Shown one piece after another: positions 32,330-41,582 of a DNA stretch of 42,184 bases. The position numbers and the translations under genes were made by a program. Positions within the stretch are counted from its first letter, which is position 1. Every line of letters starts with the position of its first letter. This stretch comes from Planctomycetota bacterium (GTDB lineage: Bacteria; Planctomycetota; Phycisphaerae; WQYP01): positions 1-42,184 of the forward strand of contig JAKBBN010000022.1 of the NCBI GenBank assembly GCA_021808485.1. Direction: 5' to 3'. The notes below the pieces were generated by a model. It was not told where the DNA came from and did not search any database. It saw nothing but the letters and a program-made list of their open reading frames with translations.

Positions 32330-34267
32330 ATGGGTAAAGTCATTGGAATCGATTTGGGCACCACCAACTCCGTGGTTGCGGTGATGGAAGGCTCACAGCC
32401 AAAAGTGTTGATCAACCCACAGGGTTCCCGGTTAACGCCTTCAGTGGTGGGCTTTACCGACAAAGGCGAGCGGCTGGTGGGTCTTCCGGCCAAGCACCAA
32501 CAGGTCACAAATCCGCAGAATACGGTATTTTCAATCAAACGATTCATGGGGCGCCGGCACTCGGAAGTTTCCGGAGAGGAAAAACTGGTGCCGTACAAGG
32601 TTGTGGGCGGACCGGAGGAACTGGTAAAAGTGGAAGTGCGGGGCAAGGCGTACACGCCGCCGGAAATTTCCGCCATGATCCTTCAGGACCTGAAAAAAAC
32701 GGCCGAGGATTATCTGGGGCAGACCGTCACGGACGCGATTATCACCGTGCCGGCCTATTTTAACGATTCCCAGCGCCTCGCCACCAAGGAAGCGGGCGAA
32801 ATCGCGGGGCTGAACGTCAAGCGTGTGCTGCCGGAACCGACCGCCGCTGCCCTTGCGTATGGCATGGACAAGCAAAAGGGCGGAAAGATATTTGTTTTTG
32901 ACCTTGGCGGCGGAACATTCGACGTATCTGTTCTGGATGTCGGCGAGGGCGTGTTTGAAGTGCTTTCCATCAACGGCGATACCCACCTTGGGGGTGATGA
33001 TTATGACCAGGTGCTGGTGGACTTTATTGCGGAGGAATTCCGCAAGCAGAACGGGATCGACCTGCGCAAGGATCCGATGGCATTGCAGCGTTTGAAAGAA
33101 GCCGCGGAAAAGGCGAAAATCGAGCTTTCCAGCAACATGGAAACATCGGTGAATCTGCCGTTTATCACGGCGGATGCCGGCGGGCCCAAGCACCTGCAGC
33201 TGGCCGTTACGCGCAGCAAGTTTGAGTCCCTGACCAATTCGCTCACGGAGCGCTGCCGGCAGCCTGTGCTTAAGGCTTTGGATGATGCCAAACTTTCGGC
33301 CAAAGACATCAATGAAGTTCTGCTGGTGGGCGGGTCCACGCGAATTCCGCGTGTGCAGCAGATGGTGAAGGAGATTTTCGGCCGGGAAGGCAATAAGAGC
33401 ATTAATCCGGACGAAGCGGTGGCTCTCGGCGCCGCGGTGCAGGGCGGAATTACAACCGGCGAAGTGAAAGATATTCTCGTGCTGGATGTGACGCCGCTGT
33501 CATTGGGCGTGGAAACCTACGGCGGCGTGATGACCGTATTGATTCCGCGAAACACCACCATCCCGACCAGCAAATCCGAAGTGTTCAGCACTGCGGCGGA
33601 TAATCAGACGAGCGTGGAAATTCATGTCATGCAGGGAGAGCGTGAATTCGCCAAGGACAATCGCACGCTGGGCAAATTTCAGCTTGCCGGAATCCCGCCG
33701 GCCCCGCGCGGTGTGCCGCAGGTGGAAGTATCGTTTGATATTGATGTCAACGGCATATTGAATGTGAAAGCCAAGGACAAGGCGACCAACAAGGAAAACA
33801 AGGTGGAAATCAAAGGCCACAGCGGCCTGTCCAAGGATGAAATTGAACGGATGAAAAAGGAAGCCGAAGTGCATTCCGCGGAGGATAAAGCCCGCCGCGA
33901 GATGGTGGATTTGCGCAACCGTTCGGAAGCCGTCGTCTTCCAGGTGGAACGTGAATTGCAGGAACATGGCGATAAGGTGGGGCCGCAGGAGCGGTCGGAT
34001 ATTGAATCCAGCCTCAACCAGGCCAAAGAGGTGATGAAAGGCGAGGACAAATCCGCTATTGAAAAGGCGATGGAAAACCTGAATCGGGCCCGCATGAAGC
34101 TTGGCGAGGCCATTTACAAGGCATCCGCGGCTGCGGGCCAGAGCGCCGGTGGGGCGGCGGGGGCGGCGTCTCCCGAAGGACAGCCGGCGGACTCCGGAGC
34201 GGCCGACGGTTCCGGCAAAAAAGGGCCGGACGACGTAATTGATGCGGAATATGAAGTGAAAAAATAA
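32330..34267 (+). CDS. dnaK: Chaperone DnaK (Hsp70)
   Basis: The product has 645 residues from the ATG at 32330, with AAGGA about nine bases upstream. The N-terminus [18 protein letters not shown], the phosphate-binding [17 protein letters not shown] (about 190-206), and [14 protein letters not shown] (about 328-341) are Hsp70 signatures. The interdomain linker [16 protein letters not shown] precedes the substrate-binding domain. The C-terminal lid ends in a Gly/Ala/Ser-rich tail. DnaK binds exposed hydrophobic segments with ATP-driven cycles and works with DnaJ and GrpE. Neither grpE nor dnaJ is adjacent, and its own terminator follows, so dnaK is a single-gene unit here. Confidence 0.98.
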   Translation: MGKVIGIDLGTTNSVVAVMEGSQPKVLINPQGSRLTPSVVGFTDKGERLVGLPAKHQQVTNPQNTVFSIKRFMGRRHSEVSGEEKLVPYKVVGGPEELVKVEVRGKAYTPPEISAMILQDLKKTAEDYLGQTVTDAIITVPAYFNDSQRLATKEAGEIAGLNVKRVLPEPTAAALAYGMDKQKGGKIFVFDLGGGTFDVSVLDVGEGVFEVLSINGDTHLGGDDYDQVLVDFIAEEFRKQNGIDLRKDPMALQRLKEAAEKAKIELSSNMETSVNLPFITADAGGPKHLQLAVTRSKFESLTNSLTERCRQPVLKALDDAKLSAKDINEVLLVGGSTRIPRVQQMVKEIFGREGNKSINPDEAVALGAAVQGGITTGEVKDILVLDVTPLSLGVETYGGVMTVLIPRNTTIPTSKSEVFSTAADNQTSVEIHVMQGEREFAKDNRTLGKFQLAGIPPAPRGVPQVEVSFDIDVNGILNVKAKDKATNKENKVEIKGHSGLSKDEIERMKKEAEVHSAEDKARREMVDLRNRSEAVVFQVERELQEHGDKVGPQERSDIESSLNQAKEVMKGEDKSAIEKAMENLNRARMKLGEAIYKASAAAGQSAGGAAGAASPEGQPADSGAADGSGKKGPDDVIDAEYEVKK

Positions 34268-34296
34268 GTCCCGGCTGTTTCAGGCATCCGTACACC

Positions 34297-34337
34297 GTGC
34301 CATGGTTCCCATTGTTCAGGACCATGGCACTTTTTTT
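34297..34337 (+). terminator. Intrinsic terminator after dnaK
   Basis: A perfect 10-bp stem GTGCCATGGT (34297-34306) with ACCATGGCAC (34321-34330) is followed by seven T (34331-34337). It lies 30 bases after the dnaK stop and upstream of the DUF971 gene. Confidence 0.9.
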
Positions 34338-34406
34338 GCCGCATTCAGGGCCGGCTATTTTCAGGAGTTGTGTAACCCACCGGGCCTTGAAAGATTTGAG
34401 AGTATC

Positions 34407-34772
34407 ATGACCGCAGCAGATTCCGGATTCAATGCATCGCCAGTGCCTGATCCAGCGGCACCGGTCGCCATGAAACTGAAAAAATCGGAAAGCTTGACGA
34501 TTCACTGGTCAGACGGGCGTGAAACGGTTTATCCGCTGCGGCATCTGCGGCGGATGTGTCCGTGCGCCGGCTGTCAGGGTGAACGCGACCTGCTGGGCCG
34601 GACACTGCTACCGGTCATTTCCACCACGTATGATGGACCGATCACCGCATTGGGCGCGGAATTGGTGGGAAATTATGCGATTCGGATCATGTGGTCGGAT
34701 TCGCATTCGTCGGGCATATACAGTTTCAGTTATCTGCGGCAAATTGAGCCTTTGCCGGGAAAATCAACCTGA
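34407..34772 (+). CDS. DUF971 domain protein
   Basis: The start is the ATG at 34407, after TTGAGAG; the open frame to 34302 runs through the dnaK terminator and is not used. The product has 121 residues. After a short disordered N-terminus, residues 22-115 form a DUF971 domain (gamma-butyrobetaine hydroxylase N-terminal-like): LTIHWSDGRETVYPLRHLRR, then the cysteine-containing CPCAGCQGE (about 51-59) and NYAIRIMWSDSHSSGIYSF. The domain probably binds zinc through conserved Cys/His residues. It is found alone, or fused to Mrp/ApbC-type Fe-S carriers or hydroxylases, so a link to Fe-S biology is often suspected but unproven. No such partner is adjacent here. Confidence 0.88.
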   Translation: MTAADSGFNASPVPDPAAPVAMKLKKSESLTIHWSDGRETVYPLRHLRRMCPCAGCQGERDLLGRTLLPVISTTYDGPITALGAELVGNYAIRIMWSDSHSSGIYSFSYLRQIEPLPGKST

Positions 34773-34825
34773 TTGCGTGGAGAGCATCCGCTGCCGGATC
34801 CTTTTGATCAGCCCGTGGAAGAGGT

Positions 34826-36037
34826 TTATTCACCCTGGTGGCAATGCCACCCGTAAAGCGCGATTCGTGCCGGGCCGGCGCCTTCAATTTTTCGGAATTG
34901 CCACGTGGCCGCGGCGGCCGGAATAATCAGGCATTTTCCCGGATCCGCCCTACGGCTTGCCGCCGGCGGGGTATTCTGTTCATCGGAAAGTTTGTGCTTC
35001 CAATAATCAATTTCAACCGGCCCATCAAGTACAACCAGCCCGGCGATGGAATCATGCGAGAAAAATCTTTCCGATAACTGCGCGGCAATTTCCCTGCGGA
35101 AAATAAATTTCGGCGTTTTGTGGATGGCGGACTGCGTGGGGGCGGCGGTTGTTACGTCGCGGCTTAGCGCCTGCAGCAACAGGCCGCCGGGGCAAAGGCC
35201 GGTGACCCGGCGCATATCATTTCCGGCGGCGCCCAGGATATGCTCACCAGCGCGGGCAAAAACATGACTCACAGGCAATTGTAACTCCGCGGTGGACGTT
35301 GCGATGCAGAAAGTGCCGCAATAGGCCGGCCGGAGCGAGAACTCCGGCATCCCCGGCGGCGGATGAGTTTGTTGTGGGAGGTAATCAATTGGTGCCGATG
35401 CCGCATCAAGGATCGCCTCAGCCAGATCATGTCCGCTGGCCATGACCGGGGCATTCGTACCGCCGGCGTTTATGTAATAGTTCCATTCGTGAAAGCTGCG
35501 GTCGGCATGTCGCTGCGTTATGGCGGCGTCAATGCGGATCCATTGGAGCGCCGCGGGGTGGGGCACAATCGGCGGTGAAAAAGAGGTAAATGAATAATCA
35601 CGCAGGCCACCGTTCTCAAAACTGATTGGTGCGGCATTATCCACATAGACCAGCAGATCCGGCCGGCAGCAAAATGAGGCACCCGGTCCGGCAATTATCA
35701 CAAGTCCGTCGTGTTCGACGGCGGTTTTGGAAAATGCTTCCAGGCGGTCGGAGTCGATAAAATCCCGGATGGACAGCGGGCAGGCTGCGCCGCCGCAATG
35801 GGGCGCCATCCACGGTGCGATCAGGGCGTCAATCAACGTTTGCACTTTGAACACGCAGCGGCAATCCAGGACGGCGGAGTCCGGAATCGCGGCGCGAAGC
35901 TGCGCGATCAGCGCGGTGGCATTGACGCGGGCGCTGCATTCAAGTGCGACCGTCGCGGGGGTTGTTTCCGCCATCCGCGGCAGGACATGGGATTTAATTT
36001 GCCGGGCAATTTCCCGCCATCCGGACAATATGTTCAT
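34826..36037 (-). CDS. Mannose-6-phosphate isomerase-like protein with degenerate kinase-like N-terminus
   Basis: The start is the ATG at 36037, preceded by AGGA about ten bases upstream; the frame is open to 36118 without a better site. The product has 403 residues. Residues about 25-160 have the layout of a P-loop kinase-like domain (a strand at VALECS, helix NATALIAQLRAAI, and later LVIIAGPGASF and DLLVYVDNA) but lack the GxxxxGK[ST] loop. The segment NYYINAGGTNAPVMASGHDL (about 200-219) and the C-terminal cupin-like part (about 260-403) resemble class I mannose-6-phosphate isomerase-like proteins of similar fused layout that I recall from Bacteroidetes and Planctomycetes. The match is by pattern only, and the zinc ligands are not obvious. 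It lies 97 bases downstream of the aldo/keto reductase gene on the same strand. Confidence 0.5.
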   Translation of the reverse strand: MNILSGWREIARQIKSHVLPRMAETTPATVALECSARVNATALIAQLRAAIPDSAVLDCRCVFKVQTLIDALIAPWMAPHCGGAACPLSIRDFIDSDRLEAFSKTAVEHDGLVIIAGPGASFCCRPDLLVYVDNAAPISFENGGLRDYSFTSFSPPIVPHPAALQWIRIDAAITQRHADRSFHEWNYYINAGGTNAPVMASGHDLAEAILDAASAPIDYLPQQTHPPPGMPEFSLRPAYCGTFCIATSTAELQLPVSHVFARAGEHILGAAGNDMRRVTGLCPGGLLLQALSRDVTTAAPTQSAIHKTPKFIFRREIAAQLSERFFSHDSIAGLVVLDGPVEIDYWKHKLSDEQNTPPAASRRADPGKCLIIPAAAATWQFRKIEGAGPARIALYGWHCHQGE

Positions 36038-36134
36038 TGTCTGATTTCCTGCATGCGGGCCGGCGCTTGTTGAGCTGTTCCGGCCGCGTTCCTTTAATTT
36101 CCCGAACCGAAAGTGCATTGGCGGCTGACGGTTT

Positions 36135-37256
36135 TCAATGCGTTCCGGCGGCGGCTGTCGCTAAATTACCGGTGAACGCATAAGGCAGTGCGGGTGTCGG
36201 CTGGCCGAATTGATACATGCTGGGAGTCGCGCCGGATAATGCCACGCTGCTTTTAAGATCACAGGCATGAGCCTGGCTTCCAAGGCCGAAATCGGTTTCA
36301 ACAAGATTCTGAATTTCCTGCATTTGCGCCGCCGTCAGGTAATGGCCGTCACAGGCCGCGGCGAATTCCTTTAATTCCGCACTGGTGTTGATGTTGGGCT
36401 GCACACTGACCAGCGAAGGCCAGGTGAGCAGCCATTTGACCGCCAACTGCGCCATGGTGCACTGCAGGCTTTTTTGAATGTGCCGCAGTAATTCAACTTT
36501 CTGCAGGCCGTAAATAAGCCAGTTACGGTCACGATATTTGCGGTGATCCGTAAAGGTGCTGGCCGGCGTATAAATGTCCTGTAGGATTCCGGAACTGTGC
36601 GGCACACGGCTGATGATGCCACCCCGGCCCATTTGCTGCGAAATTTCACAAAATTCCCGGCCGGGATGCTGTTCCAGCATGTTAAACACGGTCTGGACGG
36701 TGGGGGCTTTCCATTGGCGCAGAGCTACCACGCCTTCTTCGCGCCAGCCGATAGCGGGTCCCAGGGCGACGCCCCATTGGCGGATTTTTCCCGCCTTTTG
36801 CAATGATTCAAGCGCATGGAGCAAATCATCGTTCATTTGCCAAAGTTTAAGGTTATGCGCCTGCCACAGATCAATGTAATCGGTTTTCAGCCGCTTAAGC
36901 GATTCTTCGAGGGCTTTTTGCAGGAAGGCCGGCGAAAAATCCTGGCGCCGCTCCTTATGCGAGCCTTCCGTGCCGGGATCGGAGTAAAAATCGTAACCAA
37001 ACTTCGTCGACATGATAATATTTTCGCGACCGGCGTAGGCCAGTGTGGGGACCATCAGTATTTCCGCACGGCCGTTGTCATAAGCGTCGGCGGTATCGAA
37101 GAAATTTACCCCCAGATCATAAGCTTCGTTTTGCAGGCGGATCCCTTCGGGCGCATCGTCGGCTGTTTTTCCCCACATAAAACTGCCAAATATGAAATTA
37201 CCGAACGAAAGCTCTGATACCTTGATATCCGTACCCGGAATGCCGCGATAAAGCAT
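36135..37256 (-). CDS. Aldo/keto reductase
   Basis: The start is the ATG at 37256, with GGAG ten bases upstream. The product has 373 residues. The TIM-barrel reductase shows the family tetrad: Asp and Tyr in NFFDTADAYDNG (about 47-58), Lys in MSTKFGYD and His in WQAHNLKLW. The family reduces carbonyl groups of sugars, aldehydes or ketones with NADPH in the cytoplasm. The C-terminal half (about 250-330) has the NADPH-binding region with the segment SVQPNINTSAEL. It lies upstream of the isomerase-like gene, so both may act on sugars in one pathway (inference). It is divergent from rimO with 230 bases between the starts. Confidence 0.9.
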   Translation of the reverse strand: MLYRGIPGTDIKVSELSFGNFIFGSFMWGKTADDAPEGIRLQNEAYDLGVNFFDTADAYDNGRAEILMVPTLAYAGRENIIMSTKFGYDFYSDPGTEGSHKERRQDFSPAFLQKALEESLKRLKTDYIDLWQAHNLKLWQMNDDLLHALESLQKAGKIRQWGVALGPAIGWREEGVVALRQWKAPTVQTVFNMLEQHPGREFCEISQQMGRGGIISRVPHSSGILQDIYTPASTFTDHRKYRDRNWLIYGLQKVELLRHIQKSLQCTMAQLAVKWLLTWPSLVSVQPNINTSAELKEFAAACDGHYLTAAQMQEIQNLVETDFGLGSQAHACDLKSSVALSGATPSMYQFGQPTPALPYAFTGNLATAAAGTH

Positions 37257-37486
37257 GAATGAAAACTCCGTCAATGCGAACCATTTTTAACCAATAACAG
37301 TGTAGCAGATAGCGGGCTGTTGCGTAATTCACCGCATGGGTTTGCATAGCGCGGCGGGGCGTCCGGCGGATCCTAGCTCTGCCATGCCGAATCTGCTATT
37401 GTTAATGAAAACAGGGATGGAACTGTGCGTGTGTGCGGTCAGGTAAACAACGGAAATTTCCCGAAAATGTGAATATTTGAGTTGCT

Positions 37487-39031
37487 ATGGCTGAATCATC
37501 AAAACGAAAGAAGAGCGGGAAGAACCGCGGCAAGAATGGCGCTGCACCGCGGAAGCATTTGGCTCCGGTGCAAGATCCGGCCGGTGTGGATTCCGTGGCA
37601 TTTGTGTCCTTGGGATGTCCTAAGAACCTTGTTGATTCCGAACGCATGCTTGGGCTTCTGGCTGCGGATGGCATTGGGATTACATCCGACCATTCCTCGG
37701 CGGATGTTATCGTGATTAATACATGCGGTTTTCTGGAAGCAAGCCGGCAGGAGGGGCTGTCGGTCATTCACGAGGCCCTGGAGACCAAAGAAAAGGCGGC
37801 GCGCACAGGCCGTCCGGTGCGGGTTGTGGTGGCCGGGTGCCTGGTGCAGCGGGATAAATCCCGGCTGCTGGAGGATGCGCCGGGTATTGACGCGCTGGTG
37901 GGTGTATTTGACCGGGAAAATATTGTCCGGGCGGTTCGTGGACCGGCGAATAACCTGCGTGACGCGGACAGGAGCATGGGGACGTTTCATGCCGTTACAC
38001 AGATGATTTCGCGTCATGACCGCAGCAAGGCAGGCTACCGAGAACAGGATGATGCACGGCTGCGCCTGACTCCCCGGCATTATGCTTACCTGCGGGTTTC
38101 CGAGGGATGCAATCAGGGGTGCACGTTCTGCACGATTCCGAGCATCCGCGGCCGGATGCGCAGCAAACCGGTTGAACAGATATTGCGTGAAGCCCGGGAA
38201 CTGATTGATGATGGTGCGTTTGAACTCAATTTGATCGGTCAGGATACGACGAGCTACGGAACGGACATCGGCTATGACGGGCCGGGGCAGGGATTGTCGG
38301 GCATGCTCAATGCCCTGGATACGCTGCGCGGGGCCGGCTGGCTGCGACTGATGTATGCATATCCGAGCTGTTTTGCCGATGACATGATCCGCACGATTGC
38401 CGATGCCCCGCATCTGGTGAAGTACATTGATATGCCGTTGCAGCATATCAATGATGACATTCTGCATGCCATGCGCCGCAAGGTAACGCGCCGGGAGATT
38501 GAAATTCTGCTGGAAAAGCTGCGGCGATGGATTCCCGGCATGGCTGTTCGCACGACGCTTATCAGCGGTTTTCCGGGTGAAACGGAGGCACAGCACCGGG
38601 AACTGCTGGCGTTTGTAAAAGACTTTGAATTTGACTGCCTCGGCGTTTTTGAATATTCCCCGGAACCGCAGACGCCCGCGGGGCGATTGTGGGCGGAGTG
38701 CGGCGTGGCGAATCAGGTTTCCGCACGGCGCAAGGAGGAACTGATGCTGGCGCAACAGGACATTGTGCGGAAGAAAAACAAGGCGATGATCGGCCGGGTG
38801 GTGGATGTGCTGGTGGATTCGGTGAATAAGACGGCGCGCACCGCGGTGGGGCGTCATGCCGGACAGGCGCCGGAGATTGATGGGCAGGTTTTTATTCAGG
38901 GATGCGAGGCGAGTCCCGGCGAGATTCTGCAGGTGTCCATCGAGGAATTCGACTGCTACGATTTGACGGGACGGATGACCGGTGTCAGCCGCGCCGCACC
39001 GCCGCGGGTCGCGTTGCCGGTGGTGGGGTGA
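37487..39031 (+). CDS. rimO: Ribosomal protein S12 methylthiotransferase RimO
   Basis: RimO adds a methylthio group to an Asp of ribosomal protein S12 using two [4Fe-4S] clusters and SAM. The product has 514 residues (typical about 440). The N-terminal MTTase domain has its three Cys: Cys44 in SLGCPKN, Cys80 in NTCGF and Cys118 in AGCLVQR. The radical-SAM motif is CNQGCTFC (Cys208, Cys212, Cys215) followed by TIPSIRGRMRS, which is RimO-like. A TRAM domain ends the protein. The extra length is mostly a basic Lys/Arg-rich N-terminal extension of about 35 residues. The ATG at 37487 has only a weak GAG upstream. pgsA follows after 61 bases, as often seen. Confidence 0.95.
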   Translation: MAESSKRKKSGKNRGKNGAAPRKHLAPVQDPAGVDSVAFVSLGCPKNLVDSERMLGLLAADGIGITSDHSSADVIVINTCGFLEASRQEGLSVIHEALETKEKAARTGRPVRVVVAGCLVQRDKSRLLEDAPGIDALVGVFDRENIVRAVRGPANNLRDADRSMGTFHAVTQMISRHDRSKAGYREQDDARLRLTPRHYAYLRVSEGCNQGCTFCTIPSIRGRMRSKPVEQILREARELIDDGAFELNLIGQDTTSYGTDIGYDGPGQGLSGMLNALDTLRGAGWLRLMYAYPSCFADDMIRTIADAPHLVKYIDMPLQHINDDILHAMRRKVTRREIEILLEKLRRWIPGMAVRTTLISGFPGETEAQHRELLAFVKDFEFDCLGVFEYSPEPQTPAGRLWAECGVANQVSARRKEELMLAQQDIVRKKNKAMIGRVVDVLVDSVNKTARTAVGRHAGQAPEIDGQVFIQGCEASPGEILQVSIEEFDCYDLTGRMTGVSRAAPPRVALPVVG

Positions 39032-39092
39032 TCCGGAAAGCCGGGCGCGGGGAGCGCCCCGGCCGTCAACTGACCACAGGTGCTGGACAAAT

Positions 39093-39731
39093 ATGTATCG
39101 ACAGGTACCCAATCTCATTACAGTGAGCCGGCTGGTAATTACGGCGCTGTTTTTCATTGGGATCAATGTGAGGGTGCCGGCGGAGGAATTCACCGGTTTG
39201 ATGGCGATCTGTTTTGCGCTGTTTTTACTGGCAACCGGAAGCGATGTGCTGGACGGTTACCTGGCGAGAAGTTGGAAGGTGGAAAGCGCCTTCGGGCGGG
39301 TTGTGGATCCGTTTGCGGACAAGATTCTTATCTGCGGCGCGTTCGTATTTTTTTGCTCACCGGTGGTGCCCGCGGCGGCGGCGGCGGCCTGCGGCCGGCC
39401 GGATTTGTATTCTCCAACGGGGATAGCCCCATGGATGGCGGTGGTGCTGATAGCCCGCGAATTTCTGGTGACTGGAATTCGCGGACTGGCGGAATCACGG
39501 GGAATCGACTTCCGCGCCAATTGGATGGGCAAGCTCAAGATGTTCTTTCAGTCGGTGGCGGTGGGCGGTGTGGTGATCTGCTTTATCGCGGCACTGCCTT
39601 TGCGAGGCAGCTCCATTCTTTACGGGCTGATTGTTGTCCGAAATACGGCAATTTGGCTTACCGTTGTGGTGACGGTCCTTTCGGCATGGCAGTATATCGT
39701 TGGCGGTTGGCGGGTTATGAGACGTGCCTGA
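39093..39731 (+). CDS. pgsA: CDP-diacylglycerol--glycerol-3-phosphate 3-phosphatidyltransferase
   Basis: PgsA makes phosphatidylglycerol phosphate from CDP-diacylglycerol and glycerol 3-phosphate in the inner membrane. The start is the ATG at 39093 (YRQVPNLITVSRLVITALF, a typical N-terminus); the frame open from 38982 overlaps rimO. The product has 212 residues. The CDP-alcohol phosphotransferase motif DG-x2-AR-x8-G-x3-D-x3-D is complete in DVLDGYLARSWKVESAFG and the following RVVDPFAD. About five membrane helices are visible. A loop insertion (about 92-110, AAAAACGRPDLYSPTG) is somewhat longer than usual. Translational distance to rimO (61 bases) suggests one transcript. Confidence 0.93.
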   Translation: MYRQVPNLITVSRLVITALFFIGINVRVPAEEFTGLMAICFALFLLATGSDVLDGYLARSWKVESAFGRVVDPFADKILICGAFVFFCSPVVPAAAAAACGRPDLYSPTGIAPWMAVVLIAREFLVTGIRGLAESRGIDFRANWMGKLKMFFQSVAVGGVVICFIAALPLRGSSILYGLIVVRNTAIWLTVVVTVLSAWQYIVGGWRVMRRA

Positions 39732-39930
39732 CCCCGCAGGGCGAATTTCAATTGTGCGACCGACCGATTAACCGATAATTTCGCGGAGAGGCGGAGAGAT
39801 TGAACGCGGACGAAACGCCGGCGCGGTTGCAAATTTTATGTGTTGCGGGTAACACTGGGGAATCTGAAAATTCGCCGATCGGCGGTTTGAACTGACAAAT
39901 TGAAATTTTCCAGAGCAAAAGGAGTTGTTG

Positions 39931-40269
39931 ATGGCCCCGTTTGATAACTTTGTGCCTGCAGTGGCGCAGGCCCTGCAGCAGCGTGTACCCAAGCCGGAAT
40001 GCCCTTTATGCAAGCAATCGCAATGGGTGATTAATGATGTTCCGGTATCCGCGCCTGTTTTCGAGAAAACCGGTGAAGTAAAGTTTCCCGCCACGGCGAT
40101 GCCGCTGGCGGCTTTAATCTGCCGACATTGCGGATATACGGCTTTGCTTTCGCTGGGGGCCCTGGGTATGTTGCGGCAAAATACCAATGCCGGTCAAGTT
40201 GCCGGGGCCGGCGGCACGCCGCCGCCCGCGGCGCCGGGATCAGCCGAATCGGCCAGGAGCGGCGCATGA
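39931..40269 (+). CDS. Small zinc-ribbon protein, unknown function
   Basis: The start is the ATG at 39931, with AAAGGAG seven bases upstream, a strong site that argues for real translation. The product has 112 residues. Two CxxC pairs, CPLC (24-27) and CRHC (64-67), with CRHCGYT typical of a zinc ribbon, should bind one zinc. The Ala/Pro/Gly-rich last 30 residues are probably disordered. I do not recognise a named family; zinc-ribbon proteins of this size often bind nucleic acid or partner proteins. It lies 199 bases downstream of pgsA and is convergent with coaD. Confidence 0.75.
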   Translation: MAPFDNFVPAVAQALQQRVPKPECPLCKQSQWVINDVPVSAPVFEKTGEVKFPATAMPLAALICRHCGYTALLSLGALGMLRQNTNAGQVAGAGGTPPPAAPGSAESARSGA

Positions 40270-40284
40270 TGCGAGGCGTGCCGT

Positions 40285-40815
40285 TCAGGCGGTTTGTACC
40301 TGGGCAAACGGCCCTTTGCGCGATCGGCGGTATTCCTGCAGTTTATCGATAACCAGCGGCGGAAGCAGGCCGCTGAGATTGGAAAGGTCCCCGCCGAGGG
40401 CGGCTATCTGGCGAATCAGGCTGCTGCTGGTAAAGCCGAATTTTTCATTGGTCATAATAAAGACGGTTTCCACCTGGGCCACGGCGCGGTTGGTGAGGGC
40501 GAGTTGAAACTCATAGTCCATATCCGTCATGTTGCGCAGACCGCGGACAATCGCCACCGCGCCGCGCTTTTGCACCAGCCCCACGGTCAGGCCGTCATAG
40601 GTTTCCACCGAAACATTGGCGGCATCGGCCAGCAGGGACCGGATCATTTCGAGCCGCTCGGCAATCGGAAATAATTCGGTTTTATCCGGATTTCTGCCGA
40701 TAGCGACGATGAGGTGATCGAACAACTTGCGCCCGCGCATGACGACATCCATGTGGCCCAGGGTGGGCGGATCAAAAGTTCCCGGAAATACCGCCGTTTT
40801 TATTTCCCGATTCAT
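40285..40815 (-). CDS. coaD: Phosphopantetheine adenylyltransferase
   Basis: CoaD transfers AMP from ATP to 4'-phosphopantetheine, giving dephospho-CoA, the penultimate step of coenzyme A synthesis. The product has 176 residues (family about 160). The start at the ATG 40815 gives a nine-base spacing from GGAG; the ATG at 40821 would be too close. The nucleotidyltransferase motif TFDPPTLGH (about 12-20) and the second motif FGFTSSSLIRQIA (ISSTxxR-like) are present, as is the RGLRNMTDMDYE segment of the pantetheine site. The last 20 residues extend beyond the usual end. It is convergent with the zinc-ribbon gene, 15 bases apart at the stops. Confidence 0.96.
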   Translation of the reverse strand: MNREIKTAVFPGTFDPPTLGHMDVVMRGRKLFDHLIVAIGRNPDKTELFPIAERLEMIRSLLADAANVSVETYDGLTVGLVQKRGAVAIVRGLRNMTDMDYEFQLALTNRAVAQVETVFIMTNEKFGFTSSSLIRQIAALGGDLSNLSGLLPPLVIDKLQEYRRSRKGPFAQVQTA

Positions 40816-40911
40816 ATGCATTGTCTCCAATAAAACAGCCGAAAACGCCCCGCTGCGGGGGTCGTCATATAGGATGCCGGCCCTGACCTGCGTAATTTAC
40901 CCGCAGAGGGA

Positions 40912-40939
40912 TTGACTTGTCCAAAATTCCAAGTATTTT
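40912..40939 (+). promoter_or_regulatory. Candidate promoter of the acidic-protein gene
   Basis: TTGACT (40912-40917, five of six) and TATTTT (40934-40939, four of six) are separated by 16 bases. It lies in the 263-base gap between coaD (minus) and the gene at 41079, pointing toward the latter. Confidence 0.45.
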
Positions 40940-41078
40940 ACCGGCGTCCGGCTGAATGGCGGCGGATGTGGTCCGGTCGTCGTGGACGCGGTATGAACGG
41001 GTGTACGAAACGTGCGTACGGAACCGATAGTTGATAAAAGCCGCGTGTGAAATCAGCGGAGCAATGGAGAAAAGCACT

Positions 41079-41483
41079 ATGACGTGTGAACAGCTTTGCC
41101 CCCACCAGGTTGCATTGAATGATGCGGTCATGCAGGCGGCCCGGTGTGTTGCCGCCGAGGCAGCCCTGATAGAAGATGCGGCGGTTTGGCCGCTGTCGGC
41201 ACTTGGCGACTCGGAATTGGCGTACCCGGGCGGATTTCCGGGTCTGCGGGTGGATGGTGCGGCCGATACGGCTGTGGCACTTTCCGCCAAGCGCCGCCGT
41301 GACGCGGACGATGAGGACGATATGGAGGAGGAAGACGAAGAGGAAGATGATGACCTGGACGATGACGATGAGGACGACGAAGACGACGATTTTGATTCCG
41401 ATGATGACATGGATGACGATTTTGATGACGACGATATGGAAGATGAAGAGGACATCTTCTACGAGGAAGATGATGAAGAGTGA
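41079..41483 (+). CDS. Small protein with extremely acidic C-terminal tail
   Basis: The start is taken as the ATG at 41079, because GGAG lies nine to ten bases upstream; the ATG at 41064 is too close to a site at 41058. The product has 134 residues. The first 70 are an Ala-rich, partly helical region (MTCEQLCPHQVALND...) with three Cys. A short basic KRRRD then leads into a tail in which 49 of the last 60 residues are Asp or Glu, with scattered Phe, Met and Tyr. No known family is recognised; such tails mimic nucleic acid or bind basic proteins such as ribosomal proteins, histone-like proteins or RNA polymerase, as in the RNA polymerase delta subunit tail. The gene has its own candidate promoter and terminator, supporting expression. 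Confidence 0.7.
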   Translation: MTCEQLCPHQVALNDAVMQAARCVAAEAALIEDAAVWPLSALGDSELAYPGGFPGLRVDGAADTAVALSAKRRRDADDEDDMEEEDEEEDDDLDDDDEDDEDDDFDSDDDMDDDFDDDDMEDEEDIFYEEDDEE

Positions 41484-41528
41484 TCCGGCGCAGGCCGGCC
41501 GGTCAATGGACTGATTGCAACAGACCTC

Positions 41529-41558
41529 AAGCCCACAGTAAAAGCTGCGGGCTTTTTT
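41529..41558 (+). terminator. Intrinsic terminator after the acidic-protein gene
   Basis: AAGCCCACAG (41529-41538) pairs with CTGCGGGCTT (41545-41554) with one mismatch and a six-base loop, followed by a T-run to 41558. It ends 75 bases after the stop codon. Confidence 0.8.
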
Positions 41559-41582
41559 GTTTTCGGCCAAAGCAATGCCACA

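Noticed and set aside
37499..39193. Minus-strand open frame of about 560 codons opposite rimO
   Set aside because: It is fully antisense to a gene with all RimO cysteine motifs, has no ribosome binding site and resembles no family; codon bias of rimO keeps the opposite frame open.
40865..41455. Minus-strand frame encoding a poly-serine protein
   Set aside because: The Ser run is the complement of GAT/GAC/GAG/GAA codons in the acidic-tail gene, which has the better start, promoter and terminator.
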